A DNA stretch of 64,000 nt from Phytopythium helicoides (taxonomy: Eukaryota > Oomycota > Peronosporomycetes > Pythiales > Pythiaceae). Below are positions 50,425 through 61,400 of the stretch, in pieces. The stretch is taken from contig JANFNE010000025.1 of the NCBI GenBank assembly GCA_024867545.1, forward strand, positions 806,001-870,000, given 5' to 3'. The notes below the pieces were generated by a model. It was not told the origin of the DNA, ran no database searches, and worked only from the letters and a program-made list of their open reading frames with translations. Made by a program: the position numbers and the translations under genes. Within the stretch, counting starts at the first letter, position 1; the number at the start of each line of letters is the position of its first letter.

Positions 50425-51417
50425 TCTGGCTGGCGGGGGCTTCTCTCCTTTCGACGCTTGCGGCCTGCGGCTCCTTTTCGCGAGTGATGCGAGCGCCTTC
50501 TTGGCTCGCGGTTGGTGGTTCCCCCCTCCTCCCCTTTTCCCTACGGTTGGCTGGGTTCTTCTTTTTTGTTGGCTTTTTTTGGTTTCGCAGGTGCGCGGTT
50601 TCCCCGGCGAACGGTTTTCAGGGTGAAAGGAGAGTCTGTGTCAACCTATTCACTCCAGCGTGCGGATTTTCAACAATTAAGTTGTGTATATGCTGCTAAC
50701 CTACGCGATTATTCTTCCTAATCGCTCTGAGGAACAGCTGTGGAGCTATATCGTGGACTAGAGGGTATGCGGGATCGGAGGTCTCGGGGCGAAAGATCCC
50801 AGTTGGCTGGCGGGGGGGGCGAGGGCTCGACCGCGCAGACGACCGCTGCTGGTGCTGCTACCGACACAGCGCCGACACTTTGCCGATCGCAGCGACCTGT
50901 CGACGCGGCCAAGCGACGCGCGCGTCTTGTCAATGCGAGCGCGTCGCCCGCCTCTGCCTCGCCGCACCGCGATTCGCCCAAGCGCCTCGCTGCCTCGCCG
51001 TCGTCACACCCCCAGGGTTGCATAGAAACATTCGCTGACACTCGTTGAGGTTTCTGCGGGGTATGCACTTCAAGAGGTTTCCTTCTCTCGCCGCCTTCTC
51101 GGCATCGCATGCGTGGCACGCTCGATGGAGATGGATGCGCGCGCTGCTTCATGACGGGAGAGAACAGGCACCACCTCCGAACGCAGCCATCACCATGTAC
51201 TTGCTGCTGCACTTAGCGCTGCAGTGCGTCGACGCATCTCGCAGTCGGACGCGTGGACGAGCGCTGCGCCATCGACAAGTGACCCGGCGCTGCAGGTGCG
51301 CGCGGAAGGGGCCGGTTCCTGAGTCAAATGCTGCTCCAGCTGTCAGCTCGGGATAACGGCACGGATGGTGCTCGCTAGGGGTGACTGTATTGATGTGGTG
51401 CGGTCGGCATCCTGCTA
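50425..51417. other. intergenic region, about 1 kb
   Basis: It contains the upstream region of the HVA22-type gene (pyrimidine-rich, 50510-50600) and the 3' flank of SDHAF4. Several overlapping open frames have no domain. No RNA gene or repeat was recognised. Confidence 0.4.
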
Positions 51418-51798
51418 CTAAAAGTCGGTGCAGCGGCCCTTGCGCTCCCAGTCGCCGTAGCGCGTGGGCTCCTTGAACTTGCCGCCGCGCGTGGGGCCGC
51501 CCCACTCCTTGCCCATGGGGCCGATCGACACCATGTCCTCCATGTCCTCGTCGTCTTCATCGTCGTCCACGTCCTCGTCGTGGTCGTGGTCGTGGTGGTC
51601 GATCGGGACGCTCCCACGCAGCGCCACCATCTCCTCCTCCTCCTTGTGCTTGTGCCCGTGCATGCGCGCCGCCGAGCTCGACACCGCGCGCACCTGCAGC
51701 TTCTGCGCCCCATGAGCTCGAGCAGCAGGCGCAGCAGTGCTGCGAGCCCCCGCCGCAGCGCGCGCCAGCGCTCGCCCCACGCGCGTCGCCATCGCCAT
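51418..51798 (-). CDS. SDHAF4: succinate dehydrogenase assembly factor 4 (SDHAF4/Sdh8)
   Basis: A 126-aa mitochondrial matrix chaperone that binds FAD-loaded SDHA during complex II assembly. The N-terminal 45 residues (MAMATRVGRALARAAAGAR) are Arg/Ala/Ser-rich without acids, as in mitochondrial presequences. The middle is His/Asp/Glu-rich (HHDHDHDEDVDDDEDDEDM), unusual for this family. The C-terminus carries the diagnostic motif GGPTRGGKFKEPTRYGDWER followed by KGRCTDF. Intronless. Divergent from CYFIP with 143 bp between the starts. Confidence 0.92.
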   Translation of the reverse strand: MAMATRVGRALARAAAGARSTAAPAARAHGAQKLQVRAVSSSAARMHGHKHKEEEEMVALRGSVPIDHHDHDHDEDVDDDEDDEDMEDMVSIGPMGKEWGGPTRGGKFKEPTRYGDWERKGRCTDF

Positions 51799-51941
51799 CG
51801 CCGCTCCGGAATGCCGTCGGTTGATTTGCTGGATGCAAGGTTAACTGCGTGGCGCACACTAAGCTACCATCACTCCAGAGGAAACGTTGAAGTCGAAGCG
51901 TCACAATTCAATTCGCGACCTCGAGAAGGGGCAGGAACCGC

Positions 51942-54900
51942 ATGGAGACCGAGGCGCGAGGCGCGCTGTCGGCGCTGCGGGAGTTTGTATCCTCGTGCTG
52001 TGGTCATGGGGACGAGACTGGCGTTAATGGACGAGCGCCGGCGCTGGTGCTGGAGATGGCGCCGCCGCCGCTGGAGGAGGAGTTCGCCCATGAGGACGCG
52101 CTGGACTACGCGTTCGCGGACGAGCTCAAGGTCGTGCGGCAGCTTCGAGAACAGGCAAATGCTGGGCGGGCGCTCATCGCAGATGTCTACTGCTCGAGGA
52201 GCTGCGCGCGGGCGATCCCTTTGGCCTTGCCAGACGCCGACGACGCGCAGCTCACGAGAGATTACTACCGCACGGTTTATGAGAGTACGGGCATAAACCA
52301 TAGCTATTCATCACTTGGAGAAACTCACAGCCATTGCTAGTTTTGTATCCTCAGGTGGTGAAGATCAAGGGGCTGAGTGATTATTGTTCCAAGACGATTC
52401 TGCTTTTAAGCGACAGTATCCAGAGACTCACCGTAAACGAAAATGCGGCGAGGATTATACCTGATGTTCTAATGGACGCGTTGCTGGAGGTGATCGACGT
52501 GATGCTGCAGTTAAGTAACCTCCACAATGCGAAGTCGAGTCTTCGCAATGACTTTACAGTTTTCAAACGGTAAATCAAAGTCAGCACAACAAGGCTGGAT
52601 GGTGTTAATTATCTTTTGTGATTCCTTGACTGGACGTGGCATCGATGATTTAGTATCTACCTCAATGTAAAGGAGCGAAATGACGATGCTGAGCGAATTG
52701 AGCGCGACATGGTACGACTTCAAGAGTTCATGACCAACTCAAACGTACCAAACGGTGCCATTTGGGCTGCGCTTCTGCACAACCTCGCCAACATCAAACG
52801 GTAAATGTTGCACGCAACTTCGATCAAGAAGAGATGGCTGTTCTAATACTTTAGATTATGAGTAGATTCGACCAAATTGTCTTTCTGCTGCTAAAGCGCT
52901 GTGTGAGCTCTGTAGAGAGTCACCCCTCCGATTTTCCTGGTGCTCGATTTATGCGTATCCGATTGATCGGCCAGTTAAAAAATGTTTTTGAAGAATTCGA
53001 GCGCTCGAACAAAGGGAAGTCTATCCCAGGCATCGACCGCAAAGTCATCGAATCAGTGCGTCTCCAACTAGATTCCTGACCAACTATGAAATTGACGTGT
53101 ATTGACAATGTTCATTGTTGGCCATGATCTCCAGGCATCCAAAGTATGCAGTCGTTACCCTGCCCTCCCCATCGTTGGAGAGTTGAGCTCGAAGGTGCTA
53201 CCAGCAAGCTTTGCCGCCAAATCTTCAAAGAGCTCCGATTCATCACCTGGGACATTCGAAATCGCACACCTCGCAAGTGCTGGTGCTTGCGAACAATATC
53301 TATCAAAACTTTCCCCCCTCGTCAAACTGGTGAGCACGTAATTGTGTCCTGGACAGACCCGTTGTAATTGCTTTAACTAATTTTTTTTCATCTCGTCTGT
53401 GATGTCTAGACAACGCACCAGAAGACTGCTGAAGCGGTTACAAACCTATACAATCGACTCATTGAAGGTATCGCACTCGCCAGTGATTGGAATAGCAATG
53501 TGATTTTATTCATTGCTCACAAGCAACAGGTATCCCACTGCTATCACAGAACCAGTATGAAGTTTGCTAACTGGCGACTTTGAATAGACAATCGAGGCCA
53601 GTTTCGGCGCAGAGCCTGCCAATTCTGAGGATGGCGACTCTTTACAGAGCAGAGGGCGTTCGCTCAAAGAGGCATATACAGACGATGAGTTGGTCGCCTT
53701 GATGACACTTATCCACAGCACCAAGCGAGTTGTCCTCGCAATGCAGCAATCCCTTTCCCATCTGGTAGAATGCATACGAAGTCACGTTTACGCGCGAATT
53801 CAAACCTTTGTTCAGTGCGATATACTACCACTGCTTCACCGATCAGACAAGCGAAATCTAGTCTGCACCAAGATGCTTCATGATGCCAGGTTATGTGTAA
53901 GTTCCACTTTACTATTTCGAATGGTAGCAACAGATCGCGTATCTAATGAGCTGACGCGTACACTCAATAGAGCGGAGACTGGGAGAACATCACACTATTA
54001 GCGCAGGACTTCAAAAAGAAGCGAAAAGAGCGACAGCTTCCGCACATCCCCGAGAAAACCGCGGGGATAGCACAATCCCAACTCCAGATGATTCGAACAC
54101 TTGTTGATTCGATTTATAGCAAACGCTCGATGGCCGAGCTTAACTCAAAGCAGGGAGGCGCTTCCTCTATCTTCTCGTTCAAGCGTGACCTCGACAGGTA
54201 CTGATTGCACTATCTCACAATGACTAGCAGTTATTGACCGTGATGATTACTACAGCGCTGATATTGAGCGACTACGAAACTTTTACGTCGAAAGTGCTCA
54301 TTTTCAAAAAATGCTGGCACTTGACAGCACACTCGCTGAGATAGACGACTTCTCCACACTGTGGTTTCGGGAGCTCCAGCTAGAAAGTGTTCAGGCCATT
54401 CAGCTCCCAACAACAGCCTCGCTTCCTTGGATATTAGTTGAGAGCGCGCTCCAACACATCGACGATGTCGGAATCGAGCCAATATTGTCGATACTGGGCA
54501 TTTACAACAATGCGGCCTACTCTTCACTTCATCATTTTAAGAAGCAGTTCTTGTATGACGAGGCTCTTGCTGAAGGAAACTTGTGCTACGAATATTTAAG
54601 TCGACGTGTTGCAGAGAGCGTACTTGCTCACAACAAATGCGTCGCTGTCAGCCTTATTGATATGTTATTCAAGTCTCAATCCCTAAAATTGTCTCCGGAA
54701 GGGATAAGGTCGAAACTTGACGGAAACTCTCTCAACCTCCGCCAAATTAACCTCTTCGGAGTAGCGCAGCAATTTTCGTCAGACCTTGCTCACCATATCG
54801 TAAGTCGAACTCGAAAAGATCTTGACACGTGGGTAAAGAGGCTCGCACAGAGTGGTATTGCCCACGTTGTGGACATACTTCGAGTATTGTTGGCCTACCG

Positions 54901-56486
54901 GGTTGTACATCGTCAACTCTCATTCCTTGTTTTACCATCTTTTGAAGAAGTTTTGGACGAGCTCACAATCCTCCCGCCATCTTTACAATCACCTTGCATC
55001 GAAGACAACTCGCGTGTTCAGCAGTTCATTGTAACTGCGCTTCTGACAGATCTTTTTCAGCAGTACTCTGTTTTACTCAAAAGCGAAAGAATGGTCAAGA
55101 GCTTACCTCACCCGGCCCTGGCTGTAGCGCTTGATAACGAAGAAGTTGAACAATACCAAACCAGATACGAATCGTGCACATTTGAACAGCCAGCGTTTTC
55201 GTAAGTACTGTAGCTCCTCCAAAGTGATATGTACGAATTTAGTCCGAATCCAATTGTGGATGCTTCATCAACAGGACTCCTGAAGTAAGAGCGATCCTGC
55301 AGCTGCTTCGCCCTAGTCAAGTGCTCCAAGTCACTGATCGGTGCATTAGTTTCGTTGTGGCGAAGGTAAAGTGACCCATCATATCAATTTCGATAGCTTC
55401 TTGACTCACCAACGTTATTTGACAAATCAGATTGAAGACGTCCTGAGCTTGTGCATTCCAGCACTCGGATCTACGATCCCGCCGTATCGGCTACCACGCT
55501 TTATGTATCGCGCGGAAGGTATACTATTTCGTGTCCGAATGGTTTGAATTTGTAAGGCGGATGGTCTGAGCTGTTGTATCTTCAGGTTGTTTCGGGTTCT
55601 TTGAAGGAAAATTCAAGCATTTGTTTGACTCTGATGAACTAGAGGCACAAGTTTTTCATTGCTTCCGAGAGATTGGCAATGCACTCATGTTTCTTCTCAT
55701 GCTTGATACGGTAAGCATGTCATCGCACTTGCACAGGATAAACTCGTTGGTAACTTGCTGCAATTGCAGGAGTGGGCGTCGCTCAATATTGACATTACGG
55801 ATGTACGAGCGTCTGAAATTTTCCGCCCGACTCTCAAACGAATTTCCGCAGCACTTTATGATAGTGGGCTTGCTGAAGACTGGTTTGCTCCTGTAGGTTC
55901 TCAGCCAGATGCATTGACAAACCCCGCGGCTTTTTACCACGTTTGGACCGCGATTGAATTTATCAGCTGCTGCCGACCTCATGGAGCCGATGATGCAGAT
56001 CTTCAACCGAATCGAGAATTGTTTGGCGATGGGCTGCAGGTTGCCGGATGTGCGTTAGTGCATATCCTCGGTCAGCGATCGCTTTATGAGCTGTGGAATG
56101 TGTCGCAGCACGTGCTAAGTGCTCGGAAATGCGATTTGGCACGGGTTGCTTCTGGTGGAGAAGAAAGCAAACGGGATGCCCCCGAGACGATTGCTGTTAG
56201 CTCAACCCTATCGTCTAGCACGATGATGCCTCACAAGAGATGGAAAAAGTCGCAGTCTACCGCTCGAGCAGCATCCGGCTGCAACACATTTGCGGCAGTC
56301 GGGTCGCTTGATCACGAAATGAAAGCCAAAGCAGAATCGTTCTTATTGGCGGCACAAGAGATGCGTGAAACGAGCGCTCGCATATTCCATGTGCTTGAGC
56401 GCTACTGGCCACCGACAGAGTCCAGTTCTTTTGCTTCGTTTGATCCGCCGGCATTTGAACCTCCAGCCCTTAGTGGCATGTCGTAA
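51942..56486 (+). CDS. CYFIP: CYFIP/Sra1/PIR121 subunit of the WAVE complex
   Basis: Links Rac to Arp2/3-dependent actin assembly in the pentameric WAVE regulatory complex. The gene is rich in introns (at least a dozen, mostly 55-75 bp). Exons were not all resolved, so only the span is given. Recognisable blocks in order: EEEFAHEDALDYAFADELK near the start, CSRSCARAIPLALPDAD, VVKIKGLSDYCSKTILLL, LHNAKSSLRNDFTVFKR, LNVKERNDDAERIERD, SLWFREL-type STLWFRELQLESVQAIQLP, KKQFLYDEALAEGNLCYEYL, YRLPRFMYRAEGCFGFFEGK, CFREIGNALMFLLML, YHVWTAIEFISCC and LFGDGLQVAGCALVHILGQR. All match CYFIP in sequence and order. The C-terminus ends PPALSGMS. No clear frame break was needed in the blocks I read. Confidence 0.9.
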
Positions 56487-56560
56487 TCCCAACTCTCTAT
56501 GAAATGGTCTAACACCGTCTCTACGTGTTAAACTGCATCGTCCTCGCTTCCGAACTAAAG

Positions 56561-57255
56561 CTAGACAACATAATACAATACCGCGGCACCAGCCACTGCA
56601 AGTCCTAGCGCGGCGAACAACGCTGTCGACATGTTGTCGATCGCTCCTTTGTCAGGTCCCGCAAGCGCCACGCTGGCCACCGGAAGACCCAGAGGACGAC
56701 TGACAATGGTGCGTTCTCGCCGCTTGGCGAGGGCGATAGCTGCTTAAGCAGCGCCTGCTCACGAACACGCTGCTCGTGCAGATCGACCAGGTCCGGAAAC
56801 AACTTCTGAAGAGAGGGTTACTGCAGTTGGCCTCGAGCGACGCCGCCGCATATTTGCGCTTCTGTGCGTCTGTAGTCGTGATGCTGCCGAGCGTCGCTTG
56901 GTTCTCGAGCATGAACGAGTAGAGACCCGTGAGGATGGAGCTAACGGACCACATGGGGTTCCACGTCTCGGGGTGGAAGTCCGACATGGACAAGCACAGC
57001 CGCGTGTTGGTCTTGAAGCGGCCGTTGGGCGTCATCATCATGACAGACGGCGGCTTCATGGGGTACTCGGGCGGGAACTTGAGCTTCCCATGGTAGTAGC
57101 CGCCCTCATACGGCGAGCCCTCGGTGCCCGTGATGACATAGTGCCATTCGAGAATGTTGGAGTCGAGCGGCACAGGCCTGGATGTTCTCCACGGGCTTCT
57201 TCTGCATCGCCAGGTACTCTTTGCGCAGCCGCTTGGTGGCCATCGCCGACGCCAT
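56561..57255 (-). CDS. UBE2J2: UBE2J2/Ubc6-type E2 ubiquitin-conjugating enzyme, tail-anchored copy
   Basis: An ER-associated-degradation E2. The start is MASAMATKRLRKEYLAMQKK. The UBC fold has NILEWHYVITGTEGSPYEGG, YHGKLKFPPEYPMKPPSV and MTPNGRF. The active-site Cys is in TRLCLSMSDFHPETWNP, the Ubc6-class version lacking the usual HPN. The C-terminus, ALFAALGLAVAGAAVLYYVV, is a membrane anchor right before TAG. Three single-base breaks are inferred from the neighbour: an extra T near 57178 (VENIQA-VPLDSN), a missing base near 56812 (before KLFPDLVDLHEQ) and one near 56695. No introns lie in the coding part. The tandem paralog at 57487-58157 has two introns and no anchor. Confidence 0.85.
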
Positions 57256-57486
57256 GGCGCTCCGTGGATCGTGGCCGCTGGGCGAACTGGTGGGCGAGAG
57301 CAGGCGAGAGGATACGCCCCTTTGAGCGATGGCTGCGCGAGCAGATAGATGGAAAGTGACGGCAAGAAGGGGGAACGCGCCATCATGCGCTCGCGTGGAC
57401 CACATGAGGAGCTACGATCGAACGCATACTGAGCGCAAGCCAAACGATCCGACCTGCATGGAGGTGGGGAGCGAAGCTACATACAT

Positions 57487-58157
57487 CTACGAGGAGACCG
57501 CGGAGGCAGAGGCGGCGGCGGCGGCGGCGGCCTCGCGCTCCTCGTTGAGCGCCACGAGGTCCGGGAACAGCGTGCGGAAGGTCTTGTCTTGGCAGTTGGC
57601 GGCCAGCGACGCGGCCGCGAACGCGCGTTTCTGCCGGGTGAGAATGCGAATCATCAGCACAGTCCACTTGCTCCGTTGGGGGCTTCAAGACACCAACCTG
57701 CTCGTCCGTCGTGTCGATGCTGCCGGTCGTGATGGTGTCCTCCAACTGCATCACGCACAACTCGTCAGCCGCGACAGTCTACGACTGCCAGGGAAACGAC
57801 GAACAAACGCACCATGAAGGAGTAGAGCCCCGTGAGGATGGAGCCAACGGCCCAGAGCGGGTTCCACGTCTCCGGGTGGAAGTCCGACATGGACAGGCAG
57901 ATGCGGCGGTTGACCTCGAAGCGGCCGTTGGGCGTGAGCATGAGCACCGACGGCGGCTTCATGGGGTACTCGGGCGGGAATTTGAGCTTCCCATGGTAGT
58001 AGCCGCCCTCGTACGGCGAGCCCTCGGTGCCCGTGATGACATAGTGCCACTCGAGGATGTTCTTCTCCAGCGGCGCCGCGCGGATGTTCTCCACGGGCTT
58101 CTTCTGCAGCGCCAGGTACTCCTTACGCAGCCGCTTGGTGGCCATCGCCGACGCCAT
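57487..58157 (-). CDS. UBE2J2/Ubc6-type E2, soluble paralog
   Basis: A second Ubc6-class E2 next to the anchored copy. Three exons: 57813-58157, 57698-57745 and 57487-57630 (178 aa), all with GT-AG sites and in frame. The N-terminus is nearly identical to the paralog (MASAMATKRLRKEYLALQKK). The active Cys is in RRICLSMSDFHPETWNP. After SFM the introns flank LEDTITTGSIDTTDEQ. The last exon reads KRAFAAASLAANCQDKTFRT, LFPDLVALNEERE, then an Ala/Ser run (AAAAAAASASAVSS) and stop. No transmembrane segment follows, so this copy should be cytosolic. It either lost the anchor or serves a different compartment. Confidence 0.9.
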
Positions 58158-58460
58158 GGCGCTCTTCCTGCGCCGCTTCTGTGAGGTGCGCGACCTCAGG
58201 GCTCGCTTGGCGCCATTTTCCTCTTCGTGTCGTTTATTGGCTGAAATCCAACCTCTACATGCAACCATTGGCTGATAAAGACGGTTATAACTACGGATAA
58301 TGGAATTTATATTCATACTAATCCGTACATGGCAATCATAATTCATACATATAGCCAATCAACGCTGTTCATTCGCCTTAGTTTGCGCCAATCAACTTGG
58401 CAGTCTCTGTTTTGGCGCGAAGCGCTGCGCCATTCCTGCAACCGACAGCTCGACGGCGCC
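58158..58460. promoter_or_regulatory. divergent promoter with four CCAAT boxes (E2 paralog and POLA1)
   Basis: The 303-bp spacer has ATTGG at 58236-58240 and 58267-58271 (CCAAT on the minus strand, towards the E2 gene). It also has CCAAT at 58355-58359 and 58388-58392 (towards POLA1). The symmetric arrangement fits a bidirectional NF-Y-type promoter. The central 70 bp are AT-rich. Confidence 0.5.
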
Positions 58461-61400
58461 ATGAGCTCGGGGCGCGCCGGCAGCGCCGCGCGGCGCGGCA
58501 GCAGCAGCCGCAAGAGCGCGCTGGACGAGATCCGGCGGCTGCGCGAGGGCGGCGGGCTGGCGGCGGGACGAGCGCAGCTCTCGCATCGCGCAGTACAAGC
58601 CGCAGGAGGAGAGCATCTACAAGACGGTGACCGAGACCGAGTACGAGGAGCTGGTGCGCCAGCGCCGCTCGGGCCTGCCCTTCGTGGAGAACGACGACGG
58701 AGAGATGGGATACTACGACGACGGAGAGGAGCAGTTCTTCGAGTCCGACCCCGAGCCGGACGACCGCGACGCGGACGACGACGACGACGGCAAGGGAAAG
58801 AAGCGCAGCGCCGGCGCGCTCTCCAGCTCCTACGTGCGCCGCGCCAAGAAGATGCAGCGCGCTAAGCTCGGCGGCGGCGGGGAGCAGAAGATCACCAACA
58901 TGTTCTTCTCAGCGTCAGCGGGGCAAAAGGGCAAGGCGCCTGGCGCGGCTGGAGGTCGCCGGCAAGCCAAGCAGGACATTGACCTCGACAGTATGCTGGA
59001 TGACCTGACTAGCAACCCTACCGAGTCACGACAGACTTACGCGCGCCCAGTGTCGTACTCGACGGGCTTTTCCAGTTCCAAGAGCGGCGGCAGCTCGTTC
59101 TCATCCTCGGCGCGCACGACCTCGTACTTTCGACAAGCAAGAACCGCGTGACACGCGCTATGAACAGCGCCAGGAAAATGAGGACGAGGTTGACAACTCA
59201 TATGAAATGGGTGGTGACGAGTATAATGATGCTGGCGATGGAGACGTAACCATGGATGAGGATGAGGCGACCAGCGGGGACATTGCTAGCCAGGAGGCAA
59301 ACAAATCTGCAGAGTCTAGTCCAGTGAAGAAAGAGAGTCGCCAGTCAAGCCCATGCTCAGCAAACGGGAACTTATGCTGCAGCGGGCACGACAGGCGCAG
59401 CTTCAGACTTCACAGCCGACCGCTCGAGTGCTTGCTGGTGTCATGGACCAGAACAGCGACGATGTCAAGCCAACTCCCAGTATTGTTCTGAATGATGTAC
59501 CGTCCAACGAAGTCGCTGAGTGGTGGCAAGTTGCAGGTGGTGCCATGGCTGATGTCAAGGATGAAGAGTCGGCTGAGGATGTCGACATGGCTGAGCCTCC
59601 CACCGGATCCCTGCAAATGTTCTGGATGGACGCAGTTGAAGTGCGTGATCGCCCAGGCAAGATTTACCTGATCGGAAAGATGAAGACGCCAAACCCAGCC
59701 CCTGGCGCACCGCAGTACCAAAGTTGCTGCGTCATGGTCAACAACTTGCCGCGATACATGTACCTTGTACCCAAGCAGACGTTAAAGGAGCTGAGCAAGG
59801 AAAAGCAGCAGCAGGCGTGGATGGAGATGCACGAAGAGATCCACAATATCCTCGTACCATCGTGCATTACGAGTGTGCGCGATCAGGACGCGTTTAAGAC
59901 GAAGCTTGCTGAGCGTGACTATGCGTTCGAGGTGGCCGACATGCCACGAGGCAAAAACTTGTATCTCAAGGTGAAATACGCAGCTAAGTACCCGGCACCA
60001 CCTTCTGACATTTGCTCTCGGGGTGGGCGTACTTTCAGTCGTATTTGCGGAGCATTCACACGCCCACTGGAGAACTTTTTGGTCCGGAGAAAGCTGCTCG
60101 GTCCAGGTTGGATTGAGATCAAGGGCGTACGACCCGTGAACGAGAACATGAGTTTTTGTCAAGCCGAGTTTGAAACGCTTGACCCCAAGAACGTGAGCTC
60201 GATCCAAGGCAGTGGGCTTGTGGCTCCACCTTTGACCTGTGATGAGTCCTGAGTGTCAAGAGCGTCTGCAACCCGCATACTAGCAAGCACGAAGTCGTCG
60301 CGCTCTCGGCTCTGGTGGAGTCTGGTGTGAACGCTGACGGAGGAGCTGGCCGCAAGACGGCTCGCCGACTTTCGCACTTCACGTCCATTCGACCGCTCGA
60401 CGCGAATCGAGGATTCCCCGAGTTTTACACTAGAGCGGCTCACAAAGATGAGCGTTTTGCCATGAAGGAAGGCGATGCCGCAAAGGGGATTCGTGAGAAG
60501 CTTCACATCGCCCTGAACGAGCGCATGATGATCAACTACTTTCTGGCGCGTGTGCAGCAGGAAGATCCAGGACGTGATTGTTGGCCACAACCTGCACAAA
60601 TACGCGCTGGATCTACTCATTTCGCGAGTGGAGCACCATCACCTGGGTGGTCTTTGGTCTAAGCTTACGCGCCTTCGACGTGGGCGATTGAATCCGATGA
60701 ACGTCGGTGAGGGATGGAACGAATACCGCATGGACGACGTGGTCAACGGCCGACTTTTCTGTGATACGTACGTTTCATCGAAGGAGCTGCTGCCCGTCTC
60801 AAAACAATTACTCGTTGTCGTACCTGGTGGAGACACTACTTCATAAGCATCGCATCGAGGTTGAGATGACAGACATCCCTCAAATTTTGGACGGAGGAGA
60901 AGTGAATTTTGTCAAGTTTCTTCGGCACACCCTTGATGATGCAATGTTTGTGTTGCACTTGATGCACAAGCTCGAGGTGCTCCCGCTGTCCAAGCAGCTT
61001 GCAAATCTGTGTGGCTATATGTGGACACGTACACTCGAAGCCAATAAGCGCGCCGAGCGAATCGAGTACTTGCTGCTCCACGAGTTCAATCGATCCAAGC
61101 ACAAGTTCATTGTGCCTGAAAAGTTCAAGACGAAAACGGAGGCTGACAAGGCTGGTGGTCGTCGCCGCGAGGCGGCCTACGCTGGTGGTATGGTGTTTGC
61201 TCCCAAGAAGGGCTTGTACGACAACTTTGTCGTGCTGCTCGACTTCAACAGTTTGTACCCTTCCATTATTCGAGAGTACAATATCTGCTTCACGACAGTT
61301 GAGCGGCAACTGGATGATGAGGGCGACGGAGCGGCTGCGTCAAGTAGCAGCAACAAGAAGAAAAAGAAGAGCAAGCCGGTGCCACAGCCCCAGAATGATG

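Noticed and set aside
51045..51505. ORFs between the HVA22-type gene and SDHAF4
   Set aside because: Low-complexity Arg/Ser-rich translations with no start context or homology that I recognise.
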